DNA of 61,103 bases from Methylopumilus sp036567085 (GTDB taxonomy: Bacteria > Pseudomonadota > Gammaproteobacteria > Burkholderiales > Methylophilaceae): positions 1 through 61,103 of the forward strand of contig DATCVG010000025.1 of assembly GCA_036567085.1 (NCBI GenBank), read 5' to 3'. The notes below the pieces were generated by a model. That model ran no database searches. It had not been told where the DNA came from and saw only the letters and a program-made list of their open reading frames with translations. The position numbers and the translations under genes are program-made. Shown here piece after piece: positions 18,170-26,312 of this stretch; positions within the stretch are counted from its first letter, which is position 1; every line of letters begins with the position of its first letter.

Positions 18170-18946
18170 TTGACTCCTATTTTAGTTTTTGATATCGAAA
18201 CCATTCCTGATATTCAAGGTATTAGATCTTTATATACATTAGATAATAATTTTTCTGATGATGATGTTGTGAATGCTGCTACTTACAAAAGAAGACAAAA
18301 AAATGGCTCGGATTTTCTACAGCACCATCTTCAAAAAATTGTAGCGATCTCATGTGTTCTTCGAGAAAGAGATCAATTAAAAATATGGACCTTGGGAGAT
18401 ATTGACGATTCCGAAGAAGAAGTTATTCAGCGTTTTTTTGATGGTATTGATAAGTATACCCCTACACTTGTATCGTGGAATGGATCAGGATTTGATCTGC
18501 CTGTATTAAATTACAGAGCTTTGATTTATGGCATTAATGCTTCCAAATATTTAGATATGGGCGAGATTGATAAGGATTTTAAATGGAATAATTATTTAAG
18601 CCGATATCACACACGCCATACAGATTTAATGGAATTTTTAGCTATGTTCCAGGGTAAAAATAATGCTCCTCTAGATGATATTGCAAAGCTTTGTGGCTTC
18701 CCAGGTAAGTTGGGTATGGATGGCGGAAAAGTTTGGGATACCTATAGAGAAGGAGATATTCAATCGATAAGAGACTATTGCGAAACTGATGTTGCGAATA
18801 CTTATCTTGTTTATCTTAAATTTCAATTAATCCGAGGCCAACTTAATCAAAACGAATATGATGCTGAAATTAATTTAGTTAAAAATACGATTAAAGAATA
18901 TCAAAAAGATTATTGGGATGAGTTTTTGTCCGCCTGGAAATCATAA
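18170..18946 (+). CDS. PolB-like 3'-5' exonuclease domain protein
   Basis: A 258-residue stand-alone DEDD-family exonuclease related to the proofreading domain of DNA polymerase B. Exo I is VFDIET with D8 and E10, Exo II lies in VSWNGSGFDLPVLNYRA, and Exo III is in IRDYCETDVANTY near residue 205, keeping the final acidic residue. No polymerase domain follows. The start is a TTG at 18170, 4 bp after cysM. Its role is not established; a DNA repair or RNA-processing nuclease is plausible. It overlaps the longest frame of rlmD, but the likely rlmD start is 10 bp beyond its stop. Confidence 0.88.
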   Translation: MTPILVFDIETIPDIQGIRSLYTLDNNFSDDDVVNAATYKRRQKNGSDFLQHHLQKIVAISCVLRERDQLKIWTLGDIDDSEEEVIQRFFDGIDKYTPTLVSWNGSGFDLPVLNYRALIYGINASKYLDMGEIDKDFKWNNYLSRYHTRHTDLMEFLAMFQGKNNAPLDDIAKLCGFPGKLGMDGGKVWDTYREGDIQSIRDYCETDVANTYLVYLKFQLIRGQLNQNEYDAEINLVKNTIKEYQKDYWDEFLSAWKS

Positions 18947-18956
18947 GTCTTCCTCA

Positions 18957-20294
18957 ATGCAAGACGACATTAAATCTAAAAAAAAATTATTACTCGCCAC
19001 AATAGAAAATATTGATCAAGAGGGTAGGGGTGTCAGTCATATTGATGGTAAAGCTATTTTTGTAGAAGGTGCACTTCAAGGCGAGTTGGTTGAGTGTGAG
19101 TCTTATGTGAGAAAGCCAAGCTATGAAATCGCTTTTACACAAAGAGTGATTCGACAATCTAATTTAAGAGTAAAGCCTAAATGCGATCACTTTAATCGAT
19201 GTGGCGGTTGTTCTATGCAGCATTTTGAGTTTCAAGCGCAAATTGCAGCTAAGCAAAGAGTATTTGAAAATACATTATCTAGAATTGGTAAGGTTAAATC
19301 CGAATTAATCTTAACACCACTTGCAGGGCCCTCCTGGCGTTACCGATATAAAGGCCGACTAAGGGTTAAATTTGTTGTTAAGAAAAATAAAGCACTTGTG
19401 GGGTTTAATGAAAAAAGAACACATTTTATTGCTGATATTTCCAGCTGCGAAGTATTACCTCAAAATCTCTCTGATATCCTGCCTCCGCTTCAAGACTTGA
19501 TTGCTCAGCTTTCTATCAAAGACAAAATACCTCAGATTGAATTCGCAGCAGATCAAAAATATTTAGTGTTGGTATTAAGAATTTTAGAAAAGCTAGATTT
19601 AAGTGATGAAGTACTTTTAAATGCATTCTCAAGGCAATATTCCGTCCAATTTTGGACGCAATCTAAAGGCCCTGAAACAGTGAAACCGTTATCAAAGAAA
19701 GATGATGTGAAGCTCTCTTATACTCTAAAAGAGTTTGGTCTACAGTTTAGTTTTATGCCTTATGACTTTACACAAATTAATCCTTTTATTAATCAAGTAT
19801 TAGTAAGAAGAGCGATGAGTCTATTAAAGCCTTCAAAAGATGAACGTATTTTTGATTTTTTCTGTGGGCTTGGAAATTTCACATTACCTATTGCAATAAG
19901 TGGTGCAAAAGTGACCGGTATCGAAGGCTCAGCATCACTGATAGAAAGAGCAAAACAATGTCGAGATGAAAATCACTTAAATGATTTTGTGGAATATCAA
20001 TGTATCAATTTATTTGAAATCCATAAGGAAATATTATTAAAATTGGGTCATGCAAATAAATGGCTGATTGATCCTCCTAGAGATGGGGCGTTTGAATTAG
20101 TTCAGCTCATTGATGAGGAAATTAATCCCTCAGTGATTGTTTATGTATCTTGTAATCCAGCTACCTTGGCTAGAGATGCTCAAATATTAGTAAATGAGAA
20201 GGGATATAAATTAGATAAAGCTGGTATTGTAAATATGTTTCCACATACCTCGCATGTAGAATCTATTGCATTATTTGTAAAGACAGCATCTTAA
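18957..20294 (+). CDS. rlmD: 23S rRNA (uracil-1939-C5) methyltransferase RlmD
   Basis: Iron-sulfur, SAM-dependent enzyme making m5U1939 in 23S rRNA. An N-terminal TRAM domain (residues 11-67) is followed by cluster cysteines C76, C82 and C85 in CDHFNRCGGC, with the fourth near residue 158 (SSCEVLP). The methyltransferase core has DFFCGLGNFTLPIA and the catalytic cysteine region VYVSCNPATLARD. The ATG at 18957 is chosen; a longer frame from 18918 would overlap the exonuclease gene. At 445 residues it is normal. RlmD is preferred over RlmC or TrmA by the TRAM domain and the four-cysteine cluster. Confidence 0.94.
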   Translation: MQDDIKSKKKLLLATIENIDQEGRGVSHIDGKAIFVEGALQGELVECESYVRKPSYEIAFTQRVIRQSNLRVKPKCDHFNRCGGCSMQHFEFQAQIAAKQRVFENTLSRIGKVKSELILTPLAGPSWRYRYKGRLRVKFVVKKNKALVGFNEKRTHFIADISSCEVLPQNLSDILPPLQDLIAQLSIKDKIPQIEFAADQKYLVLVLRILEKLDLSDEVLLNAFSRQYSVQFWTQSKGPETVKPLSKKDDVKLSYTLKEFGLQFSFMPYDFTQINPFINQVLVRRAMSLLKPSKDERIFDFFCGLGNFTLPIAISGAKVTGIEGSASLIERAKQCRDENHLNDFVEYQCINLFEIHKEILLKLGHANKWLIDPPRDGAFELVQLIDEEINPSVIVYVSCNPATLARDAQILVNEKGYKLDKAGIVNMFPHTSHVESIALFVKTAS

Positions 20295-20307
20295 GAATTA
20301 TTTAATT

Positions 20308-20790
20308 ATGCATATTAAAATTTCAATCAGAGAGCAAAAACTTCATGTCTATCAAGATGATAATGTATGGGTGAAATCATTTGTGATTTCTACTGCAGAA
20401 AAAGGTGTGGGTCAAAATAAAGGCAGTTTTTGTACGCCCTTAGGCCAGCATATTGTGCGAGCAAAAATTGGCAATGGCGCACCTTTGTTCGCGCAATTTA
20501 TAGCTCGAAGACTTACAGGAAAAATATGGAATCCAACAATGTCAGGCTCTAACTCCAATGAGGATTGGATTTTAACTCGCATACTTTGGCTTTCAGGTCT
20601 CGAGGTTGGATTTAATCGTCTGGGTATCCAAGATACAATGCGGCGTTTTATTTACATCCATGGAACTAATGACCTAGCTCATTTGGGTCAGCCCAAATCT
20701 CATGGATGCATTCGAATGGATAACTATGACATCATTGATTTATTTGATCAAATTAACGTTGGTGATCATGTCTTGATAAATGAAATCTAA
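20308..20790 (+). CDS. YkuD-domain protein without signal peptide (probable L,D-carboxypeptidase)
   Basis: A 160-residue YkuD-fold enzyme with the complete active site: H118-G-T and S131-H-G-C134-I-R136. Classical YkuD L,D-transpeptidases act in the periplasm on peptidoglycan. This protein begins MHIKISIREQKL, with neither a signal peptide nor a membrane anchor, so it should be cytoplasmic. Cytoplasmic YkuD enzymes such as ElsL of Acinetobacter and LdcV of Vibrio act as L,D-carboxypeptidases in peptidoglycan recycling. nagZ, a core recycling enzyme, lies two genes downstream on the same strand. The carboxypeptidase role is an inference from these points. Confidence 0.85.
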   Translation: MHIKISIREQKLHVYQDDNVWVKSFVISTAEKGVGQNKGSFCTPLGQHIVRAKIGNGAPLFAQFIARRLTGKIWNPTMSGSNSNEDWILTRILWLSGLEVGFNRLGIQDTMRRFIYIHGTNDLAHLGQPKSHGCIRMDNYDIIDLFDQINVGDHVLINEI

Positions 20791-20791
20791 T

Positions 20792-21490
20792 ATGAATAAA
20801 AATCAATATCGATATTACGATCTAGTCATGGCAGCATTTGTGACGGTATTGATTACATCTAATTTGATTGGACCTGCAAAAATTTCCCAAATAGATGTTC
20901 CATTCTTTGGCGTCATGACTTTTGGCGCTGGTGTTTTATTTTTTCCCATTTCGTTTATTTTCGGAGATATCTTAACTGAAGTTTATGGTTATGCGGCATC
21001 GAGAAGAGTGATATGGGCAGGATTTGCTGCACTTGCTTTCGCATCTTTTATGGCTTGGATGATTGTGGCATTACCACCCGCCCCCTTTTGGCATAATCAA
21101 GAGGCTTATGAAGTTGCTTTTGGTTCAGCTTGGCGAGTTTCTCTAGCGAGCTTAATTGCTTTTGCAGCGGGCGAGTTTGCGAATTCTTTTGTATTAGCAA
21201 AAATGAAAATAATGACGAAGGGTAAATATTTATGGAGTCGTACGATTAGCTCTACTATTGCAGGTGAGGCAATCGATTCTATTTTGTTCTATCCATTGGC
21301 CTTCTACAACAGCGGCGTGATTCCAAATGACAAATTGATTCTTGTTATTATGGCGCAATTTTTTGCTAAAACATTAACCGAAGTATTATTTACCCCAGTC
21401 ATTTACAAAATTATTGGTTTTCTTAAAAAGAGAGAAAATATAGATTATTTTGATACGCGCACTAATTTCAATCCTTTTATTTTTAAATAA
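20792..21490 (+). CDS. Queuosine precursor transporter (YhhQ/VUT family)
   Basis: A polytopic inner-membrane protein of about 232 residues from the YhhQ (vitamin uptake-like) family, which imports preQ0/preQ1 for queuosine synthesis. Roughly six membrane segments are visible. Typical sequences are the FFPISFIFGDILTEVYGY motif early and WSRTISSTIAGEAIDSILFYPLAF later. Two in-frame ATGs exist, at 20780 (overlapping the previous gene) and 20792; the second is used because the residues MNKNQYRY follow directly. Queuosine synthesis genes are not in the window. Confidence 0.9.
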   Translation: MNKNQYRYYDLVMAAFVTVLITSNLIGPAKISQIDVPFFGVMTFGAGVLFFPISFIFGDILTEVYGYAASRRVIWAGFAALAFASFMAWMIVALPPAPFWHNQEAYEVAFGSAWRVSLASLIAFAAGEFANSFVLAKMKIMTKGKYLWSRTISSTIAGEAIDSILFYPLAFYNSGVIPNDKLILVIMAQFFAKTLTEVLFTPVIYKIIGFLKKRENIDYFDTRTNFNPFIFK

Positions 21491-21511
21491 TATGAATCAG
21501 ATCGATTCTAT

Positions 21512-22531
21512 ATGACGATCGGCCCGTTAATGATTGATGTGGAGGGCCTTACTTTGAAAAGTGAGGACATCAAAAGAATCGTGCATCCGTTGGTGGGTGG
21601 GCTTATCCTGTTTACAAGAAATTATAAAGATACCGTCCAATTAAAAACTTTAACAGATACGATTAGAAAAATAAGAGGCCATGACTTTTTAATAGCTGTA
21701 GATCATGAAGGCGGTCGTGTGCAGAGATTTAGAGAGGGCTTTACAACTATTCCTGCGATGAGAAAGTTAGGGGAAGTTTGGGATAAAGATCCTAAAAGAG
21801 CTAATCACTTAGCTTTTTTAATTGGCCAAATTATTGCTACTGAATTAAGAGTATTTGATATCGACTTTAGTTTTACGCCAGTTTTAGATATTGATTACAA
21901 CGAAAGTACCGTGATTCGAGATAGAGCTTTTCATCATGATATTGAAGCGATCAAGGCTTTGGCATCGAGTTTTTTGGGGGGGCTAAAAGAGGGTGGCATG
22001 CACGGGGTTGGTAAACACTTTCCAGGACATGGGTATATCAAAGCTGATTCACATTTAAGTGTTTCTGAAGATGAAAGAATATTTGATGAGATTGCTTCTA
22101 AAGATATGAGTATTTTTATCTCATTGATCAAGCACGGATTAAATGCAGTTATGCCATCCCACGTCCTTTATTCTGCAGTAGATAAACATCCCGCAGGATT
22201 TTCAAGTTTCTGGCTTAAAGAACAATTAAGAGAAAAATTTCATTTTAAAGGCGCTATTTTTAGCGATGATATGAGCATGAAAGGTGCCATACTTGGCGGT
22301 GAAATGAAAGATAGGATTTTAAAGGCCCTCGAAGCTGGATGCGATATGATCTTGTTATGTAACAGTCCCCAGCTGGTTGATGAGGTCTTACTTCATTTAG
22401 ATTGGAAAATATCATCAGAGAGTATTTCAAGACTTCTTTCAATGAAAGGCACTAAAGATCCTGCTGAAGCCTTAAAAATGATCCAAGAAAAATGTTTCAA
22501 AGAGATGACAAGTCAAATCATGGCTATGTAA
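21512..22531 (+). CDS. nagZ: Beta-N-acetylhexosaminidase NagZ
   Basis: Family GH3 cytoplasmic glucosaminidase that removes GlcNAc from 1,6-anhydro-muropeptides in peptidoglycan recycling. The catalytic loop KHFPGHG is at residues 168-174, with the family acid/base pair D179 and H181 in ADSH. The segment FSDDMSMKGA near residue 250 carries the nucleophilic aspartate. FTRNY and AVDHEGGRVQRF in the N-terminal third are also diagnostic. At 339 residues it is normal. Located after the YkuD gene and a transporter gene on the same strand. Confidence 0.96.
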   Translation: MTIGPLMIDVEGLTLKSEDIKRIVHPLVGGLILFTRNYKDTVQLKTLTDTIRKIRGHDFLIAVDHEGGRVQRFREGFTTIPAMRKLGEVWDKDPKRANHLAFLIGQIIATELRVFDIDFSFTPVLDIDYNESTVIRDRAFHHDIEAIKALASSFLGGLKEGGMHGVGKHFPGHGYIKADSHLSVSEDERIFDEIASKDMSIFISLIKHGLNAVMPSHVLYSAVDKHPAGFSSFWLKEQLREKFHFKGAIFSDDMSMKGAILGGEMKDRILKALEAGCDMILLCNSPQLVDEVLLHLDWKISSESISRLLSMKGTKDPAEALKMIQEKCFKEMTSQIMAM

Positions 22532-22548
22532 AATAATGCAAATGAATG

Positions 22549-22575
22549 TTGAAACTATTTAGTAGGTTATATAAT
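22549..22575 (+). promoter_or_regulatory. Probable sigma-70 promoter of the YccA-type gene
   Basis: A perfect TATAAT at 22570-22575 is preceded by TTGAAA at 22549-22554. The spacer of 15 nt is short; shifting the -35 to TGTTGA gives 17 nt. It lies 38 bp upstream of a well-spaced AGAGGA ribosome site and the ATG at 22614. The call is based on the hexamers alone. Confidence 0.5.
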
Positions 22576-22613
22576 CTATACAAAGTATTAAAAACTTCTT
22601 AAAGAGGAAAAAT

Positions 22614-23297
22614 ATGGAAAATGTAAGAATTGAAAGTCAGTCGCAATCAACACTAGCGACAAATAAAGTACTAAGAAATACTTATGCTTTACTTGGTTTA
22701 TCCCTCATTCCAACAACAATTGGTGCATACATAGGCATGAGCATGAACTTTTTATTTGCTCAACAACATCCTATTATGTTTGCCATTATGCTTATGGCCG
22801 GTATTTTTGGTTTATTTTTTGCAATTCAAGCAAATCGGAATAATAGCCTAGGCGTTATTTTGCTATTAGCGCTTACTTTGTTCTTAGGTGTGATGTTAGG
22901 CCCAATTCTTCAAGTAGCTTTTAATCTAAGTAATGGCGCTCAAATCGTTGGTCTTGCTGCAGGTGGTACAGCAGCTATATTTCTAACTCTAGCGACGATC
23001 GCAACTACTACCAAAAAAGATTTTAGCTTTATGGGAAAATTTTTGATGATTGGTATCATTCTACTTATCTTAGCTTCTCTAGCTAATTTATTTTTCCAAG
23101 TGCCTGCGATGGCTTTAGCTTTATCTGGAGTTGCAGTTTTATTATTTTCTGGGTTCATTCTTTATGACGTAAGTCGCATTGTAAATGGCGGAGAAACAAA
23201 CTACATTATGGCAACTTTGGCGCTTTACATGAATATCTATAATTTGTTTGTTAATTTGCTTCAATTATTAATGGCTATTTTAGGCAATAGAGACTAA
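22614..23297 (+). CDS. Bax inhibitor-1/YccA family membrane protein
   Basis: A 227-residue protein with seven hydrophobic segments, typical of the BI-1/YccA/TMBIM family. YccA of E. coli interacts with the FtsH protease and modulates degradation of membrane proteins. Family features are LRNTYALLGLSLIPTTIGA at the start, TKKDFSFMGKFLMIG in the middle and the end segment LYDVSRIVNGGETNYIMATLALYMNIYNLF with a buried acidic residue. It has its own promoter, a strong AGAGGA ribosome site and a terminator, so it looks monocistronic. Confidence 0.93.
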   Translation: MENVRIESQSQSTLATNKVLRNTYALLGLSLIPTTIGAYIGMSMNFLFAQQHPIMFAIMLMAGIFGLFFAIQANRNNSLGVILLLALTLFLGVMLGPILQVAFNLSNGAQIVGLAAGGTAAIFLTLATIATTTKKDFSFMGKFLMIGIILLILASLANLFFQVPAMALALSGVAVLLFSGFILYDVSRIVNGGETNYIMATLALYMNIYNLFVNLLQLLMAILGNRD

Positions 23298-23312
23298 TCG
23301 TTTGATTGAAAG

Positions 23313-23342
23313 AAAAAAGCCGTAGTTTTCTACGGCTTTTTT
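23313..23342. terminator. Bidirectional terminator between the YccA-type gene and tadA
   Basis: A GC core GCCGTAG (23319-23325) pairs perfectly with CTACGGC (23330-23336) around a TTTT loop. A-runs on the left pair with T-runs on the right, extending the stem to 13 bp. It can therefore work in both directions for the convergent genes. The tadA stop codon (TAG, minus strand, 23332-23330) lies inside the stem. Confidence 0.92.
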
Positions 23343-23791
23343 CTTTTTGAAAGAAAGAAATCTTTTAGTATTTGACTACATTCTTTTTCTAAAATACCAC
23401 CTAAAGCTTCTGCATGATGGTTAATTTCCTTAATGCTTATTAAATCAATCATGCTTCCACAAGCGCCAGTTTTTGGATCAGGAGCGCCATAGATAATTTT
23501 ATCAATACGTGCATGTTGAATAGCTCCAACGCACATAGCGCAAGGCTCCAATGTCACGTAAATCGTGCAATCTTTTAATCTATAATTTTTGATAGCCCTA
23601 GCAGCTTCTCTGATGGCATTTATTTCAGCGTGTGATGTAGGATCATAATCACCAATAGATGTATTCATACCTTGACCGATTATTTTGCCATCCAGAACAA
23701 CTAGAGCACCGACAGGTACTTCATTTTTTAATTCAGCTTTTTTTGCTAGCTCTAGAGCTAGTTTCATAAACTTAAGATCTTCATCTATCAT
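23330..23791 (-). CDS. tadA: tRNA-specific adenosine deaminase
   Basis: Zinc deaminase that makes inosine at position 34 of tRNA-Arg(ACG). The catalytic H54-A-E56 and zinc ligands in P83-C-A-M-C87 are present; these motifs and the 153-residue length fit TadA. The C-terminal helix ends in a basic SKRKKP. The stop codon is within the stem of the bidirectional terminator. It follows the PsiE-like gene by 8 bp on the same strand, so the two may be co-transcribed. Confidence 0.95.
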   Translation of the reverse strand: MIDEDLKFMKLALELAKKAELKNEVPVGALVVLDGKIIGQGMNTSIGDYDPTSHAEINAIREAARAIKNYRLKDCTIYVTLEPCAMCVGAIQHARIDKIIYGAPDPKTGACGSMIDLISIKEINHHAEALGGILEKECSQILKDFFLSKRKKP

Positions 23792-23799
23792 GAAGTGGT

Positions 23800-24267
23800 T
23801 TATTTTCTTTTGGGATCAGATATTGTCGTTTTGAAACGAAGCACTAAAATATAGAGTAAGCCAATTAAAAATGCACCTCCAACCCAAATACCGATTTCTT
23901 CAAATGTTGGTGTTGAATCTTGAACGGGAAGTACAATGAGTTTTCTTAGGAAAAGAACCATCACAACTTCAATAAAGGTTTCAACTTCTAATTTACTTCC
24001 ATTGAGGTAGCGCATTTCGGCAGAAATAAGGGCCGATATCGACCAAAGAAGCATTAAAGTGCCTAGTGCATGAATAAAGCCATGAATTAGATTATGGGCA
24101 TTTGCTGCAGCATTGATTTCATTAAAGAAAAGCCAAGTGAACATAACAATAGACGTCGCTAGGGCAAGACCAATAATAATATGGGCGAATCCATTTAAAT
24201 AAAGCATTGCTTTAATAGCAAATCGATTAATGCCTTTGAATTCGGAAGGAAGTTCAGTTTGAATCAT
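23800..24267 (-). CDS. PsiE-like membrane protein
   Basis: A 155-residue protein with four predicted membrane helices, fitting the phosphate-starvation-inducible PsiE family. The conserved part runs from the second helix through ISAEMRYLNGSKLEVETFIEVVMVLFLRKLIV, with charged residues between helices 2 and 3. The start is placed at the ATG 24267-24265, preceded by AAGGA at good spacing; the frame could extend to 24369 but would cover the divergent promoter region. Function is unknown, and no Pho-box is evident. Divergent from the nitroreductase gene. Confidence 0.78.
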   Translation of the reverse strand: MIQTELPSEFKGINRFAIKAMLYLNGFAHIIIGLALATSIVMFTWLFFNEINAAANAHNLIHGFIHALGTLMLLWSISALISAEMRYLNGSKLEVETFIEVVMVLFLRKLIVLPVQDSTPTFEEIGIWVGGAFLIGLLYILVLRFKTTISDPKRK

Positions 24268-24352
24268 CAAGGAATCCTTATTATTTAATTTGAACGAAGT
24301 GAAAACTATCTTTATTATAGAGACAACTTTAAATATAAAGATAGCACTCTTA

Positions 24353-24949
24353 ATGAAAAAACCAGCCATTACTGAACAACCTATTCATTCAATTCTAAGC
24401 GATAGATGGAGCTCTAGGGCTTATGATCCGGATCAGTTGGTCTCCCAAGAATCGTTTTTATCTCTTATGGAGGCTGCAAGATGGAGTCCTTCGTGTATGG
24501 GAGAGCAGCCTTGGCAATTTATTACATTCCATAAGAAAGATGCGACTTCCTGGACGCAAGCGCTTAATTGCTTATCTGTGAGCAATCAAAATTGGGCTAT
24601 GGATGCATCCATTTTAATTTTGGCTTGCGCCCGTCAAAGCTTCTCGAGTAATGAAAAACCTAATCGATGGAACCAGTTCGATACGGGAGCTTCTTGTGAA
24701 AATATCTGTCTTCAAGCTACAAGTATAGGTTTAGTGGCTCATCAAATGGGCGGATTTGACGTTGAAAAAACTAGACAATTATTTCAAATTCCAAGCCAGT
24801 ATGATTTAATGTCCTTTATTGCGATTGGTTACCCACTCGCTATAGAGAAAATTAGTGCTGAAGCGTTAGTTAGAGAAAAAGAAGCGAGAAAGCGTAAGCC
24901 CTTAAGAGAGATTTTTTATACCAATCAATGGGGTGAGAAGTCTTTATAG
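24353..24949 (+). CDS. Nitroreductase family protein
   Basis: A 198-residue FMN-dependent oxidoreductase of the nitroreductase fold. FMN-contacting residues are in DRWSSRAYDP near the N-terminus and in AARWSPSCMGEQPWQF around residues 42-57. The C-terminal third has GLVAHQMGGFD and FIAIGYP, both typical. Substrate is not predictable; such enzymes reduce nitro compounds, quinones or flavins. The ATG at 24353 is used; an in-frame ATG at 24290 would add 21 residues overlapping the promoter of the divergent gene. Confidence 0.88.
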   Translation: MKKPAITEQPIHSILSDRWSSRAYDPDQLVSQESFLSLMEAARWSPSCMGEQPWQFITFHKKDATSWTQALNCLSVSNQNWAMDASILILACARQSFSSNEKPNRWNQFDTGASCENICLQATSIGLVAHQMGGFDVEKTRQLFQIPSQYDLMSFIAIGYPLAIEKISAEALVREKEARKRKPLREIFYTNQWGEKSL

Positions 24950-24979
24950 TTTTTTAACCGAATAGAACTGGGATACCAA

Positions 24980-25369
24980 ATGCCAACAGTCAAGCTTACA
25001 AAAAAGAACTTTAAAAAAACAATCGAAGAAAATGATTTTGTGATTGTTGATTTTTGGGCCCCTTGGTGTGAGCCTTGCGTTGAATTTACCCCTATATTTG
25101 AGGCAGCTTCGAATAAAAATAAAGACATTATATTTGGTATGGTAGATATCGAAGCCGATCCAGAAATTGGTGAGTATTTCCAGGTAGATAAAATTCCAGG
25201 CCTTCTGATCATCAGAGAGCAGGCTGGTATTCATACCCAAATCGGACAAATCGGGGCATCAGCGCTTGATGAAATTATCACGTGGGCGAGAGACCACGAT
25301 ATGTCAACTGTAAGAGATTATTATGAAAGAGAAGCCAAAGGGGAATTTAAGGCTGCCCGAGAAAAGTAG
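24980..25369 (+). CDS. Thioredoxin family protein
   Basis: A 129-residue thioredoxin-fold protein. The active site is W-C30-E-P-C33 rather than the standard WCGPC. The conserved FWAPWC context, the buried acidic residue (VDFW) and the cis-proline loop (DKIPGLLI) are kept. Compared with E. coli thioredoxin it carries about 20 extra C-terminal residues, charged and probably helical. No signal peptide, so cytoplasmic. The final 23 nt overlap the 3' end of the convergent nlpD. The Glu in the active site should change the redox potential; its partner is unknown. Confidence 0.9.
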   Translation: MPTVKLTKKNFKKTIEENDFVIVDFWAPWCEPCVEFTPIFEAASNKNKDIIFGMVDIEADPEIGEYFQVDKIPGLLIIREQAGIHTQIGQIGASALDEIITWARDHDMSTVRDYYEREAKGEFKAAREK

Positions 25370-26312
25370 TCGGATCGACTGATTGACCTTGTTTTCTAAT
25401 TTCAAAGTGCAGTTTCACTTTATCTGTTCCAGAATCTCCCATTGTTGCAATTTTTTGACCCTTTAGAATCACCTGACCTTCTTTAACGAGAAGTTCTTTG
25501 TTATGGGCATAGACAGACAAGTAAGAATTATTGTGTTTAATGATCACAAGTTTGCCATACCCTTTAAGATCTTCACCACTATAAATAACTTTGCCCGGCC
25601 CAGCCGCTTTAATTTCCTGACCGAGTACTCCTAAAATATCGATTCCTTTTTGCCCTTGTGCTTCATTAAAAAGATTTTCTAATTTGCCTTTGGTAGGCCA
25701 TTGCCAATCCACTTTATCTTCTAAAAAAAGAGACGCACTTTCTTTTTGTGTTGCGGACGAAGTATTATTAGTTGTTTGTGTTTGAGTTGCAACTTCCTTT
25801 CGGTTATACGCTTCTTCTGTATATTTCTCTCTATAAGCTTTTGGATTTTCTATATGTGCAACACTCCCTGATACTGGTTTTGTTTGAGGCTGAGCTTCTG
25901 TATTTGCAATAGCTTCTTCATTATTTTTCAATGGTGAAGTGACAACCTCTTCATTTTTTTTAATTTCATTAGAAGTTGTAACGGGATTATTTGTTTTAAC
26001 TTGGTCAAATTTTATTTTGTCACCTACTTTGATAGCATAGGGCTCTTTAATATCATTTGCTTGAGCGACTTCTTTGTAATAGAAGCCACAATCAAGACTT
26101 AAGCTATAAAGCGTATCACCTGGTTTGACAATATAAGTATCAGGACATGGTTGACTAGAGTCTCTTTTCACTTTTGCGACAGGTTTTTTTTGTAATACTG
26201 TGGATTTCTCAGAAGCTATTCTTTTTTCAGTCACTGGCGCTGGTGCATTAGATGCACAGCTAGCAATTAAAGAAGCTAGCGCCAAGTAAAAAATAAAAAA
26301 ATTTAATCTCAT
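25347..26312 (-). CDS. nlpD: NlpD-like lipoprotein, LysM plus degenerate LytM domain
   Basis: A 321-residue envelope protein activating septal amidases. The lipobox is LIASC with the acylated cysteine at residue 19. A LysM peptidoglycan-binding domain spans about residues 56-103 (YIVKPGDTLYSLS to KVGDKIKF), followed by a low-complexity linker rich in N, T, E and Q. The C-terminal M23/LytM domain lacks zinc ligands: the first-ligand position reads KGIDIL, and only HFEIR and YAHN remain. This is the usual degenerate state of NlpD. It overlaps surE by 4 nt. The normal downstream neighbour rpoS is absent. Confidence 0.92.
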   Translation of the reverse strand: MRLNFFIFYLALASLIASCASNAPAPVTEKRIASEKSTVLQKKPVAKVKRDSSQPCPDTYIVKPGDTLYSLSLDCGFYYKEVAQANDIKEPYAIKVGDKIKFDQVKTNNPVTTSNEIKKNEEVVTSPLKNNEEAIANTEAQPQTKPVSGSVAHIENPKAYREKYTEEAYNRKEVATQTQTTNNTSSATQKESASLFLEDKVDWQWPTKGKLENLFNEAQGQKGIDILGVLGQEIKAAGPGKVIYSGEDLKGYGKLVIIKHNNSYLSVYAHNKELLVKEGQVILKGQKIATMGDSGTDKVKLHFEIRKQGQSVDPTTFLGQP

